A stretch of 64,000 nucleotides of DNA from Mactra quadrangularis (Eukaryota; Mollusca; Bivalvia; Venerida; Mactridae): positions 8,494,001 to 8,558,000 of the forward strand of contig CM046304.1 in assembly GCA_025267735.1 (NCBI GenBank), in the 5' to 3' direction. The translations under genes and the position numbers were made by a program. Below, piece after piece: positions 25,601 through 40,100 of this stretch. The notes beneath the pieces were generated by a model. That model did not search any database. It was not told where the DNA came from and saw only the letters and a program-made list of their open reading frames with translations. How positions within the stretch are numbered: the first letter of the stretch is position 1; the number at the start of each line of letters is the position of its first letter.

Positions 25601-28600
25601 CCACGACAGGGTTTGGTCAGGATGACAATAACATATTATATAGAATTAATTCTAATATGTTTTATAAGTGTCTTGTTGGTGTAATGGCAAAGCGTTCTAC
25701 CATTAAAAGCATGATTGACTATATAAAGGGGTAGTGGTTTATCCGCCGCACTAATTTCATTAAAACAAACTATACAACTTTTATTTTCAATACTGCCCTA
25801 CATTTGGAAGGGATTGGTTTATTTTAATGTTTACGCAAACATTTAATGTTATTTTGTACGAACTTGGAGCTTGTTTCCGAAGCGTATCGCTAGCTAGCGC
25901 TTTGCCTTCTGGTACCTTTAATTTGATTTCACATACGCATCCCTTTTGGTGTAAAATAGGTACCAGAACACAAAGCGCGAGCTAGCGATATTCTTAGGAA
26001 ACTCGCCCTATACATCTACGACCATACTACGCATGCGTTTTCTTTTTGTAAAACATACGTTACGTCGTACCAGATATAAGTATTAATTATGATCTTATGA
26101 TAACATATTACATCTTCAATAGTTTGCCTTTACAAGACAAAATGGAAACAGGTGGGGATCTTTTTTTTGTTTTGTAAAAAAATATTAATTTTCAAAGGTT
26201 ATGATTTGTTTACATGTTTTTATCGTAAGTATGCACGTGTGACTCATATAATAGACAGATCGATTTAATTTTGCCATTCTTAGGTCATAATTTTTTAGCC
26301 CATGAACAATTCACTACATACAATGTATGTATATACAAATAATATATGAACAGCTGTTTACTGTTTGAATCTTTTATAATTAGGGTATATATGCATTTTT
26401 ATCAAAGGTTAAGGTAACTTGAATAAAAGAAATCTGAACGATAACTGCACATGCTGTTACGAATAGGATTTAAACATTAGTTTCCAGCTAATTTTTGCTC
26501 TGATATATTTTATTTTCTTACACAATATTCGGGCCAGGTATGTTAAGATCTGTTCCGTTTATATTTTGTTGTTCTCCTCTGGTCTGCTCTGTTCTGTTCT
26601 GTTCTGATACTATACGTTACGTTACGTTACGTTACATTATGTTACGTTATGTTATGTTATGGTATGGTTTTTACTGTTCTGTTCTGATCTGCATGATGCA
26701 TTCTAAGCCGATAATTGTGTGGAAAATACAGCTTATAACGACAACGCATTACAATCGTATTTCAATCCGTCTAATAAAGGAAACACGGTTGCTTCTACAA
26801 AAAAACACCAAAAAAACCAATCCATTATTTGATTAATTTATTCGTAAAATGATTTCCGATCAAAATTACAACAAAATAAAAGTTGCTTTTTTAATTTCTG
26901 GTTAATTTATGATGATCCCCACATAGTGATGTGCCGATTAGCGTGAATAATTGATTAACGAGTAGAAAACACCAAACGATTCCGATAATCGATGTTGGTC
27001 TCCCGGAATCGATAGTGGGAACGAAATAAACCGGGTACGAAAAAGGGTCCGGGGTCCGTAAAGACAGGTTTTTAGTACATTGTAGTTCCCGAATGTTTAA
27101 CATGGCGGACGATCAAGACGAGTAAAAAATTTCTAACCATTCAGGTGCAAAATCGAAGTCCGGGGGAATATGAATTAATTGGCAGAATCCTGCACTTATT
27201 TATTTTAAATGTTGCATTGAAGCCCTAAATAGACTAATTAACTTGTATATATTGCAAAACATAGTGAACTGATTATTTAATCGATTAATCAGATCATTTA
27301 ACTAACCGATTCCAACCGATAATCGGTTGGCATTTTCTAGCCGATGTCCCATCACTATCCCTACAAGCACACGATCATACGCTCAGACTTGAGAATATCA
27401 TATACAATGAAATAATTTCTGTTTTTCTCGGTTAGAATAATTTCATGTAAAATCGTGCAGTAATAATTATGTTGAAAGTATTTTTTATGTTTATAAGTAG
27501 ACGGAATATCTCATGCAAACTTATCTCAGTGAACGATAAAAAGATATAAATATTTTACCATTTAAACCACACCTATTTAATCAAGTCTAGAATTACGCTG
27601 TTGTAAATAAACTGACCTCTCGTAAAAGAGTTCTTACATTCGTAGACGATTATCAAAATAATATTTCGAAACAAAAATGCGAATTATTAAAACCATCAGT
27701 TTACACAACTCTCTGACCAAGCTGTACCTCCAACAACAAGTAGGTATAAGAAAATATTGATGCAAAGCATCAGAGCGCAAACAATTATCAACATGAAAGT
27801 ACTGTAATGTAACCTGTGATGCTCTATAAGTTAGACATTAAAATTCTAATCAATATTAATAGTATTATAAATTTTGATGGTCTGATAATCCATCTTTGCT
27901 TATGGTGGCAGTGCCTTCGTCAGCGGATTAGACTGTCTCCAAAAATGATCTATACGATTGTGCTGTCTATAAATAGACGGCGAAGACCGTGAAGGTTGAG
28001 TGTACAGTTTAGATGAGAAAACATTAAGTTCTTGGAGAAACTCGTTTCAAAGATAATAAATAAATGCTTAATAAAATAAATGAAACGTTTACAAAATAAA
28101 CACGCCACGTACAGCATTTCATTAACCTGAAATTTCTCGTCTACCTGTGTTGTCACTAAAAAGTAAGCTTTTTAGTCTAACCTTTGCTGACTTCAATGGC
28201 AGCCCCCATTAGAAAAGGGAGTTGGACAGTAATTATGCAGTTACAGCCGAAAAGTTCGGCATGCAGCGACATTATCAAAATAATCAAATTAATTAAATAT
28301 TTACGAAAAACCTTGTCAGATATAACAATTTTGTGAAAAATTAACAAACCTTAAGCTTGGTATTTATCCATGTCTTTGATTCAGCTGTATGATTACAAAG
28401 AAGACGTACGTGTTTTAGTCTTATCTTTATTAACTTCGTTTTGTCCGAAATTCCTGTTCAGTCATAACAGACATTTTTTGTTCGAATATATAACCACTTC
28501 ACTGATTTGGTTTAATAAGAAATCCGATCGATTTTTAAGTTACAAACAACGACTTCCGTTAGTATGTAATGAAATGTTCAATGGCGGCCTCCATGGTTAT

Positions 28601-31030
28601 CTGAGAAAATTGCGTTTGACAGTAATTAGGCAGTAACAGCCAAAAAGTTCCGCATGCACAGACATATTCAAAACGCATTCCACATAAAGAGCTCAGGCTC
28701 CAGTCTGCGCTCAATAATTAGACCATTTTCAAAAACTCACATTTCATTGAATCTGCAAAACTTGAGAAGGTATTGACCTAGTATTAACGCAGCCATTCTC
28801 CCAGAATCGTTGCCATTTTGAAAAATGAACCCTCTGTAAACCTTTAATTTTTAACTTAATTAAAAAGTACAAACCTTTGTGGGCTTGAAACAAAAATATA
28901 ACGCACACCATTCTTAGACTGAGAACGATATACAAGTTCAAAAACTATATACCAACTCCTACGTTACAGAACATAGAAACACGGATACAATTAATTAATA
29001 TCTAGTTTTAAAATGTAAATCAGTATTTATGTTCATGTAATTATGGAATATCATTCAATTGTGGGTAGTGAGACAAATTTAAGCAAACTAATTTGCAGTA
29101 TATACATGCTTGTCAGAATAGTGCTAGCAGAATTCATCATCATTTTTAGTTGGTAAGGTAAAATAACGTAGCACATTTATGTCAATTTGTGTATTACTAT
29201 TAGTCACATACAGACACGTTGAACATTCTTTTCCAAATTGATGAATATTTTAATATATAAGGCTTAATTTAGAATGTCAATTAGTTTGAAACATGATCAC
29301 CTATGCTCGTATATTAAGACATTGTTGATATGCCATGGAGTTACGGAACATAGTAAAAATTAAGCGCGTTGTCAACTAGAACAACATTGCATTTTGATAA
29401 CAATTTAATAGTACCAAAGTTTTACTTATTAACAAAACAGAGTATTTATTATTGTTAGAAACAAGATTTAAGTTTATGTTCTGCCATATTACAAAAACAA
29501 TACTACTGAGCTTGGAATATAACAAATGAGATATGTGAAGTAATTATGATGGTACTAACCTAACTCGAGTACACTTTGGGTGATTTGTCTAGTGTGTTTA
29601 CCATGTATATATATAAATTACACAATACTAATCGTGATGAGCATTATAATCAAAGCACTGGAGTGCTGGAGGAACGATGTCCTGAACTTATTTTTTGATT
29701 AAAGAATATATTATTATGTACATTGTATATTATCTATAAAATAATGTATTAAGTATCAATTAACAGAATATAACAAAAGGATAGCACTAGACTTCTCAAG
29801 TGGTTTGCTCATGGCAAGGTTTATCTTACTTAATCAAACAAAATAAACCAGTCAAAGAATTAATATTCATCAACACATTTTAGGGTCATGTACAGCAGCG
29901 ATCTCACCAAACCAAAGATTATTCTGGGCTATTTTCTTTAACCATAAGGAGCTGACAACTTCTCATTTTTGGTTATCAATGGGTATTTTTTAACGAGATC
30001 GTTAATATTTTCGTTAAAATTTTAAAGATTTGGTATGGAATGACAAGCTGATTTTTTTTCACAAAAACATCGACTTTCTAACAATTCATTTAAGGTTTTT
30101 CCCCCAAGTACTAAGCTCTTTTGCATCAAGCTACATTTCCATTTTGTTCACGAATTTTAAGTCAAATTAACGTCTTGCACTTGCAATTTATTCACAATTA
30201 AAATTACTCTAAGAATCGTCTATTTCCTTTAAGTATTTTATTCCGTACAAACTTAACATATTCATTCCAAATTATAATCAAACTTTAAATCGCTCAAGTA
30301 AACTTTTAATGTGACACTTTGAAGACGACAACTTCAAGTATCGCCGTATATTAAACATCCGGTAAGTGTATTAGTCATATCCAAAATGGCGGGTGTAATA
30401 ACAATTGGATAAGTCACGTTGGTAAATATTTGTTTATTTTAAGTAATAATGAATTTAACAAGTTTTTCTACGTTTAAAAGTTGAAACATACGCATGTTAT
30501 TTGACTTCCGTAACTCTAGCCAACCCTGTCAGGGTTGTCTACAGTTACGGAACTTCCATAACTCTAGAACCTTGGTCTAGAGTTACGGTACCGTAACTCA
30601 AGCCACTGCTTAATATAATACGATCATTTAATATTGTTTATTACTATCAAATGATGTAATTATGTTACGCATATAACAGGCATTGTCAAAAAAACATCGT
30701 AGGTCCTTTTTACTCTGGACAACAAGTAATCATTGCAGTTGTCACGGGTTGAGTTGTCTACGGGTTGACTTGTCCCGTCTCCATTGCAAAATTTATTTAT
30801 GTCCTGAGAGTAACCTCCCTTTTCCTGAAGAGTTTCAAGAACGACAACACAAGCCAGCGTTGTATTACATTTAAATGAGATGTTAATGAGTTTCACGCTT
30901 GAACTGCGCCTCTTTGTCTTTGTTGAAAACTGTTGAAGCGTGAAAAGAGTAATCTTATACTTTCTAGATACCATTGATAAGTCGATAAAATAGCAATTTT
31001 GTGATATTACGATGCTGAAATGCGTTACGG

Positions 31031-31101
<71 letters not shown>

Positions 31102-34100
31102 CGGAAAAAATAATAACCACGCTTGGATCTAATAATATTGGTCTTAAATACCATTTTTGGTTATCGTGTAGATTAAAAAACTGTTATGAAGTATGAAAAG
31201 AAACTTTGAAGCCGGGTGAATAAAAACTCGTAGTCCCCGACTTTGAAAAATGAGATTTTTCTTTGAAAATGACAATGATGTTCTGAATTAAGTCAAATCC
31301 AGAAACATATATTAAATACAAACTGTATGCATAGTTTAGCATAAATTTAACTTTGGTCAAACGTTGCATTTGAAAAAATACGTAAAATGAATTATGTTTA
31401 GTCATATGTGTTTTAACGAAGTATTTCTAAAATTGATTTGGCTGGCAAACACTTTGGTTTGGCAGTGCTATATTTTTGGAAGAATATTTTATTTTCATTT
31501 AAATACTGCAATCACGAAATGACATCTTTAAACTTGTTTTAAGTAATAATTTTATTAAATAAAAATTGTATGACATCTATTGGTTGTTTAGCAAATATGG
31601 TCTGTATAGAGATTTTATTAGAAAGTCCATCATAAGTTTGTGCGCTCCGAAATTCCGAGCTGTTTCTTAGATGTGGCATGCATGTGGCGTAGGTGCAAGA
31701 AATGTATAAAAGTAGGCTGTTTTGAAGCAACGTCTTTAATGGATATTCATGAAGAGATAAGTCATCAGTAGGGAAGACATTTTCAATATAATGGCTGAAA
31801 ATTTCAATGGATTAAACACATGATAAAAATGGAACTTTGGAATGATATTTACATCTGCAAATCATTGGACGTACTTGTTTCTTATGTCATTGTTTTGACT
31901 CGTAAGAATCATTGTAAAGTCGATTCAGACATTGCGAATCTGTTTGTTATTCTTTAATGTTGTTTTGTCCATGGCTTTGTATAAATTGGTTACACAAACA
32001 TTGATTTACTATGATTTGAAATACATTCAGGGGGTGTCAAAGATTATATAGCATGTTATATACTTGTTACGGAAAATAGTCGTTACAGAACACAGGAGTT
32101 TCGTAAGAGTTTTCTTCAATAAATATATGAGTAACAGAAAATGTACGCGTAACTTTCACTTGATTACACAAATGCACAGTGGCAAATATTAATTTGATGA
32201 AAAAAAATCCATATCTTCACGAACAACTGTGCTTATGGAAGCATAGTTTCTTAAATGTGACATTTGAAAAATTGACTTTTGAGTTTATTTAATTATCTCC
32301 TTTGAAAAGATAAGATTGAAACTTCGTTTTACACGATATTTGATTCATTGTATCATCAGGTTATGGTTTAACAATTAAGAACAACACCTTTTGGAAAGAA
32401 ATTTAACCAATCAAAAATCGTTACGCTAACATAGAACTGTTTTGGAGACAACCCTAAAATGTAAAAAAATCTTAAGACTCCCCTTTCCGTATTAGTAAAA
32501 TATTTTTAAAATCATACAATACACTACGTTTCTATTTTAAATAAGCTATAGTAAACCTTAAATAACTTATTTTTCAAATCAAAGATTATAGGTTGTACTG
32601 GAGACACGAAATTTTTCTACTTATTGAAGTTTTTGCTTAGCGAAATATTGTCAAAAGGCGTAAAATTTCAATGTTTCTTTTGTATCAATTTAGCGACAGC
32701 TATTTAAGTTAACATTTCCAAATGATAATATATAATTAAGTTTTGTTTCGTGTTGTGTCTACACAGTGGATTTTGCCAAGTATCACCATAGAAGTGTATA
32801 AAGTCGTATACACGTATAACCTGGAGACACATTTTTTTTCAAAATGGTATCGACTTCTAGAGAATGGATGTACTATGTAATTGTTAAAAGTTTGAGTCCA
32901 GAGAGCAATTAAGCCTCGACAATTTGACTGACAAACTTGACTTAATACTGAATCTGAGCACCACAGATACAGTGAGAAAACTAGGTATGTTGATTGTTTA
33001 CGGCAATATGATTGACAAACTTGAAATAAGACTTGCGTTAAGCACCAAACCTAAATAAGTGTATACAGCCACTATATCTTCCAGAAACATGAGTTTATTA
33101 ACCATCTTGGAGCGGATGGGACCGAGTGGTTACAACAATGGACGAGTTATAATTAGACATTCAGTTTCATGTTGGTTCAAGTTACATCACAAACCTACCT
33201 CGATGATCGTTTGAGCAAGAAACTTCATCATGCTACATATAGCTCAGTGCTAGGGCCATCATACAGACTTAAGATCGAGTCACTGATATAAGTAAGAATT
33301 TGTTTCACAATTAAGCTAAAATAAATGAATATTAATCCATTAACATACACTAAGAGAGGACTAAGTGCACAGTACCCACCAAATGTTAGGAGACATAAGA
33401 ATTTCACTACAACTCGTAAATGTTTATAATTATTTTTTAGAATCACTATTTTCAATATATTTAAATATAGTTTGTGATAGAATGAAAACAAATTTCATGA
33501 ATGCAACCCATTTATTTGATTCAGCATCAGACATCCTAAAGCCTCCAAAACCACGTTACTTATTATTATTTTCCAAAACATAGTTTTTATGCTATTTTTG
33601 TAGTCTCAGTTATAAGCATAATGATAACCAAAATATAGAGCAAACATAAACGGCATTACCAAATAAACTGTCATCAAATTTCAAATAAAAAAAAACTATT
33701 TAGTAGGCCCAGAAAGTGCAAATGTCTCCTAACTTATGGTGGGTACTGTATATAAGTATTTATATTTCAGGTATTTTGTTGATGATTCTCATCTGGTATA
33801 AAATTGAACTTTTGAACGTAAATAATTCTTCTAACTGATTTCCAATAAAGATTATTTAGTTTCTTCTATCATTGATACCATGGCTACGACTATAAACAAC
33901 TTTACTATAGCAATATAGTAACAAGATTTAGTATGGTGTTTATATAGAAATGTAAATAAATATTTTTGTACGGGTCAAAATATCAGGTTGATAATACAGT
34001 AAAACACCCATTCAACGGTCAACTAAATAACAGCTACCCTATTCCTCATGTATAAGTCGGTATTGTGTCAAGTTTTAGCATTTAAATCCCTTTATAACTT

Positions 34101-37100
34101 ATATGCACGTTGAAACTCAGTAACATTTTCATACGTATTTTAAACCCTGAAGAGAACCAAATTGTCTAAATTCTTATGAGTCGTTCCGGAATTGACGCAA
34201 AACTCCATAACAAAGGTTACTATCCCTGATCAGAAAGGGCAAACATCCAATTTTCCCTCTTTTTCATTTTTTCCTTTTGTAATATTTTCCCAAAATGAGA
34301 TCCAAGGTGTCAGATTTTTTTCAAAGACTGAAAATTTGTTTTCTTGTCAGCACTTTGCGCTTTCATTGCACTCAATGATCTCCCTAGCCCGCCCGGCTAG
34401 CTCAGTCGGTAGCACACAAGTCTACTGATCGAGGGGTCGTAGGTTTTATTCCCGGACGGGCATACTTTCGTGAAGCTTGGTCATGAAATAATTTCTACAG
34501 CCTTTCTTTCTCCTTCCACTGATTCTAAATCATGTTGGGCAGAAGTCAGTTACTTACTTGCTCTAAGTAGTTGGTTAACAGCTAAATCCAGAGATTTGGC
34601 CTTTCCAGGAAGAGCGAGTACTGACCGCCGTGATATAACCTATACAGTGTATAGCTACGTTGTTATAAGCTCGTTTAGGATAACTTGAGACAAACGACTC
34701 AGTCTGTTTACATATTTGGGACTCAGGTATTGCATAAAACAGGGAGGTCAGCTGATTTTGTGTAATGAAAGTATTAAACATGTCTTAATGCGTGGAACGT
34801 GTGTTCTCGTACTAAATTTAATACATCAAAAACACACTGATAATAGTCGATAATTACGTGTACTAAACTTAAATCCACCTGTGCATAAAAATGGTATCGT
34901 TGTATTTTGTCTCAAGTTATCCTAAACGAGCTATACCCAACAAAAACAAAAACAGACAATGATTTCCTTCAAACCCCAGCGAAAAAGAGGGACAATTCCA
35001 AAACTACAGCAGTCGGCGTTCATTTTTAATTCCAATATAAGAATGCACAAATAAAAATGTCACATGGACAGGTTGTATTTTTTCATGTGATCAAGTTGAT
35101 ATCTAAATATCAACGCGCCCACGTGGAACAGAACCTGCTCTCGTGAAATCGTTTTTTAGCAAGACTGTGAAACAGGCGAAGCTATAAGCGGCATTTCAGA
35201 ACTGCGATATTGAGTAGTGGTCCATTTTTCCGCATGCCAGCAAATAGTTCAATATTAAAAACTCGATACATAACTGCCTTTATCTTGCATTCACACATAT
35301 TTCATAAATTCATTGCGACATCAAATCTCTTCAATTTTGTGAACAATTAAACTATGTTAGAAAAGTAATAACTCTACTGGATACCGCGGATGTATACATG
35401 TACATCGATTTCATTCATGAAAATTTATGAATGAAAATATTTTACTCGTCCCCGTATCAAGCACTATAGTCACGTGATTAACAATTCAATAAACCTGCTG
35501 AAAAGACTCGATCAAACGCTTTACTTTGAATTTGTAAGAACGGTTAAATTTCACAATAATATAAACAGTGGAGTAAATGTTTTATTTCTGTGTAAAAAAT
35601 AAACAAATATTAAATGACACAATATGCTAGTTGTGAAGTAGTCTATTCGCCGTGCAAATTCGAATATTTCATAAGTTCATTACTACTGTTCTTCGCAGTG
35701 AAACTTCGAATATTCGTAACATTGAAATGTAATATTGTAACGAGCTCACCCCGGACGACTGTGGACGCGTGTATAGATCTACGCACGATGTATCGTCTAG
35801 ATCTATACCGCCGGAGTCGATCTACGTCAGTGGAGGTTTCTCCGCGGTGAACTGGTTGGTATCGGGGTTGAGAGGCCTGTCGAGTGGTTCTCTTACGCCT
35901 GTGGTTCAATTGGTAGCGTGAACGATTGAAGTTCACTCGATGCTCTAGTCAACATTGTCAGCGTACCAGGTACACAAGGGTGAACACAAAGACAACTCGT
36001 TAGTAAAATTTCAACTCGAACGTTTTATTTTACGTTGAAAGTATTCTATCTACCCATGACTAAAATAACTTAGAATTCCTATTTAACAGTAAAATGCAGA
36101 TATATCCATGACTATAATACTTTGATTTGGCCCCTAAACAATATTTTAGACGAAAACATAGTTCCTTTAGACTGTACAGCGTAGGAATAAATTCCCAGAG
36201 TTAGATGTAAACATGATAGGAACGCTGACATTTAGACAAAATGTGCTCCTAACAAAATGGATAAAAACTTGCGTTAAAACTGGATTTAAACATTAACATT
36301 CAGCAAAAGTGTACGGAATTAACTAATTCACATCTAGGATTAGGATTTAACATCGAAGGATACAAATTTACTGGAATGTAGAGGATCCAAATATGCGAAC
36401 GTCGCGAAAACTGGTTACGAAACATACTAGATAAACAAACATTGATTTGAGCTCAGAATCCTAGTTCATAACCTACATATATGTGCTAATGTGTTCTGTG
36501 TGTTGCCCAGAACACTAGTCATTGTGTGCTTTATGGCTAGAGACATGCATCATGCTCACTAAACAGGAAACATGGAACGCAGAAAAATGTAAACATGAAT
36601 TACAAGGTAACTTCTGATCTAAACTGTAGTTATTATGTGTAATATACCCCGGCCCGTTTCAATATTAGCTGGGGACCATTGAGTCTATTTTTAGAATTCC
36701 AGGAATTAGCACCCTAAAGTTATTTACAATTGGAGTAAATGAATTGAAGTAATATCCCTCAGCGTTTTAAGCCGTGCTGAGTCTATTTAGAGAATATCAA
36801 GATTTGCGTGACACGTGAATGATACCTAACATTTAGACCTTTTTTGATTCATTTTATGGAACTTTCTGGGCTGATGAAAGTACACCGAAGGTGTTGTCCA
36901 GGATTTGTTCGGACTACAAACATAAAACAGCATTATTATGGTAGACTCTAGAACTGTTCCTGTCTATTTGACATATAGGGACTAGCCCCAATCTTTGAGC
37001 AAACCGAAATATTCCTATATAAATAAGAAGGGTGTTAAGCTAATAGCTATGTTTATGAGGGGCATGACTTAAACCTGTCTCAGTGGATACTGGTTACGCC

Positions 37101-40100
37101 TCTCGGCTGATTGGATACAGATAATCTTGTCCCGTATAAATACATTTGCCCGTTAGTAGGTAAAATATGTTTGCATTTTTTCAACAAAAAGGAGTTTTAA
37201 AAAAGAAAACACATTCTATTATTAGCTGTGCATATTTTCTGTTTTTTTTTTGCAACTTCATTGACACTGGTTATACTTCATGCAATAAGAATGTTATTTT
37301 CTGGTAATACACGCAGATAACCCGACAAAAAATGTGCTAAAGATTTCAAATGTGCATCCCTATTTTGACTGTCCGATGTCCACTTTTTCATCGTGTGACC
37401 TCAAATGCATTGTTCTGATTGGCTTACAACAACCGGTGTCAACACGAAAATCCTCAAATCTGATAATTGTACTTATCGCTGCCGACGCAGCTATAATAAT
37501 AACCATAACATTTACCCTATAGCCCTGTTGGATTAGAGGGACAAGAAAATATTAATGCTAAGTATTAAATACCGCCGGGTAGTGGTAACATTATGAGTAC
37601 ATACATCAAGAGGGAAAACAAAGATAGATAAAGCAAAAAGAGTACACAATTATGTATTCTAAGGTATAATACAGAATATGCGAGTATTCCATGATTAAAT
37701 GGCAGGTTATAGATAAACATGTACAATATCTAAAAGTTCAGCATGCAGACACAGTATCAAAACTTACTAAAGACAAGTACAAATAATTTATAACTTTTAC
37801 ATCATGCATTTTGTGTTTCGTTTACGATAAACCCGATCCAAAATTCCTAGCTGGAATAATCGCTTATAAATTGCTATCGCTTATAAATATGCAGCAAATC
37901 TGTTCACAAAGACGTGCGTGAAATATATCAGTACAAGTGGTTTTTAGCATGAACCTCAATTTAGGAGAGCATCTATTTTGCAATGTATTAAGAAATAAAT
38001 TAATGAAAATAATGCACTTAAAGTGTCCATCAATGGCAGAATTTTTATTGCAGTATTATAAAATTAAAAATTATTACAATTTAATTAGCACTGTCAGCAT
38101 TTGTAAATAAAAAAGGCGGACGCAAGTAAAAGAAATCATGAACTGCTTCTACCATCAGATTCTGACGACTCCAATGTGTAAATAAGTGATCTTATTTTAA
38201 GTTCATGATATTTTGTCTTTTATTGGGGGCTTCTGTCCCCGAACACCCGCTTTTTCATGGTCATTGTCAATACCGACACGTTGAAGACACAGTGATTCAT
38301 AACGATACCATTTATACCTATATCCATGGCTGCCCTAATTGTGGCATGTACCCATTAAATAAAACCCTCTTTTGGCTTCAAAGTTTGCATTGCATGTCTA
38401 TGGAAAGTATGTTATGAATTTTAAAAAAATTCAGAATTTTTGGATTTGCGGAGGTTAAAATCTATGCTAGTTAAAATCACAAACAAAATTTGAGTAAATT
38501 CCATCCGATAGTTATTTAGATATTTCATTGGGTCCAGCTTTAAGGCAAAATGAAAACAGTTTGTATTTTAATGTGTATTTCACAATTCATATTGTTTCAT
38601 TTCAATTGATGATATAATTTGTTCTCTACCTCATGCTGTTGCGTTGTCCTTTTTTTCAAAAAATGTACATACTGCAGGCTGATCCAACAATTGTTATCAA
38701 CTTCATTAAATTTTATGATAATTTCTACAGCATACCTTAAAAGTAACTCATATTAGCAGAACAGTTCTGTTCTGTTTATGATAGCTATGAAAGTAAGATT
38801 ACAAAAACAAGAATTATTTGAAATTTCTTTTTTCCATTTTTGAATCATCTAGCTTGTGAATTATGATTTTAATTTTTTCTTCACGTGTTCAACATGATTT
38901 TGATATTTTACTTGAAGTACAATATTTTGTTATTATAGACAGGATGTATGAAATCATTGTGTTGACATTACTGAAAATCATTATTTCTATTGAATGAGGA
39001 AATAAGACTTCTCACAGCTCTTCATCAACTAGTAATTATACAAGTCCATTGATCAGTGAGTTATAAGAAAATGTATGCCAATCTTTCTTAAAAAGCCTTT
39101 AATCATCAGATTTGATTTATACCTAAATTAATGACTGGTTATACGTGAGACGAAACTAAAGCTTGAACTATTGATGGTTGTTTGAGCCTTCAACACAGTC
39201 TTGCTTCAGTGCTTTTCAGCACTTTGATTAAATCTACTTCCGAAATGTATCAACCCAAATTATTGTTAAACAAAGGAAGCGGTGTGTAAATATTGTCGTA
39301 GTCATAATTTTGTTTTTAAAGTCATCAATGAGATATGCTATTTATTCAAAAATTTTGTTCATTTCAGTATGTTTGGTTCATAGTAAAGAAGTCTTCGACA
39401 GAAATAAAAGATCGGTAAGAAAATGATCTTTGTTTCAATACCATTATTGTATTGTCCGTTTTTTCTAAACTGTCAAAGCTTGAATAATTTCACGGTGATT
39501 GAATGTATTGTTTTTATACTGGCGACCTAATTGTTATTAAAAATATCTTGACTGAAACATATCATACGGCATAAGAAGCTTTACTCAATCCTAAAACACA
39601 CTTTCGGAAACTCATGGGTAATACACGACTATAAGTTTAACAAACGCATTCACCGTAAAATTATTCATGTTTTGACAGTTGAGAAAAAACGAACAATAAT
39701 TATATGCAATTCAAGAAGTATAAACTGTATTTAAACCCATAACACAACATCCTATTTCAAGTTGTATATACTGTATTTAAACCCGTATAGTTCTATTACA
39801 ATAACCTGTCACAACTTAAATAATTACACGGTCAATGAATCTGTTATTTTTAACCCCTTTCAAACTTGTTATAACCCCGATATTCAAATTCGCCACATTC
39901 ATTGTTACATTATCAATGATTTATATTGATTGGTGGCTCAATGTTTTAAAAGAGGTTAAATAATAACACATTCAGTGAGTGTGTAATTATTCAAGTTGTG
40001 ACAGGTTAATGTAATAGAACTATAACACAACATCCTATGTATTAGTTAGATTATGTTTTATGCTCCGCCCCTCGCACTAAACCTTATAGTAAAATGAAAA

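Larger units (their letters stand above)
16666..39367 (+). other. Giant first intron of the CAP gene (to candidate exon 2)
   Basis: 22.7 kb without any plus-strand exon I can link to the CAP gene. If exon 39368-39414 is skipped, the intron runs to 48345 (31.7 kb). Repeats listed separately fill much of it. Stretches such as 17100-18680, 19500-20290, 20450-22430, 27400-28180, 28700-30480, 31100-33100 and 36000-39360 show no gene or element that I recognise. Confidence 0.6.

Noticed and set aside
25672..25750. tRNA-like 'gttggtgtaatggcaaagcg'
   Set aside because: Only the A-box region resembles a tRNA; no B box or paired arms.
30660..31154. 164-residue minus-strand ORF, the longest in the window
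   Set aside because: It depends on the (AT)33 run giving an Ile-Tyr string. The rest has no domain or splice context.
35736..36000. Solo LTR
   Set aside because: The start is LTR-like, but no matching end, target duplication or second copy is visible.
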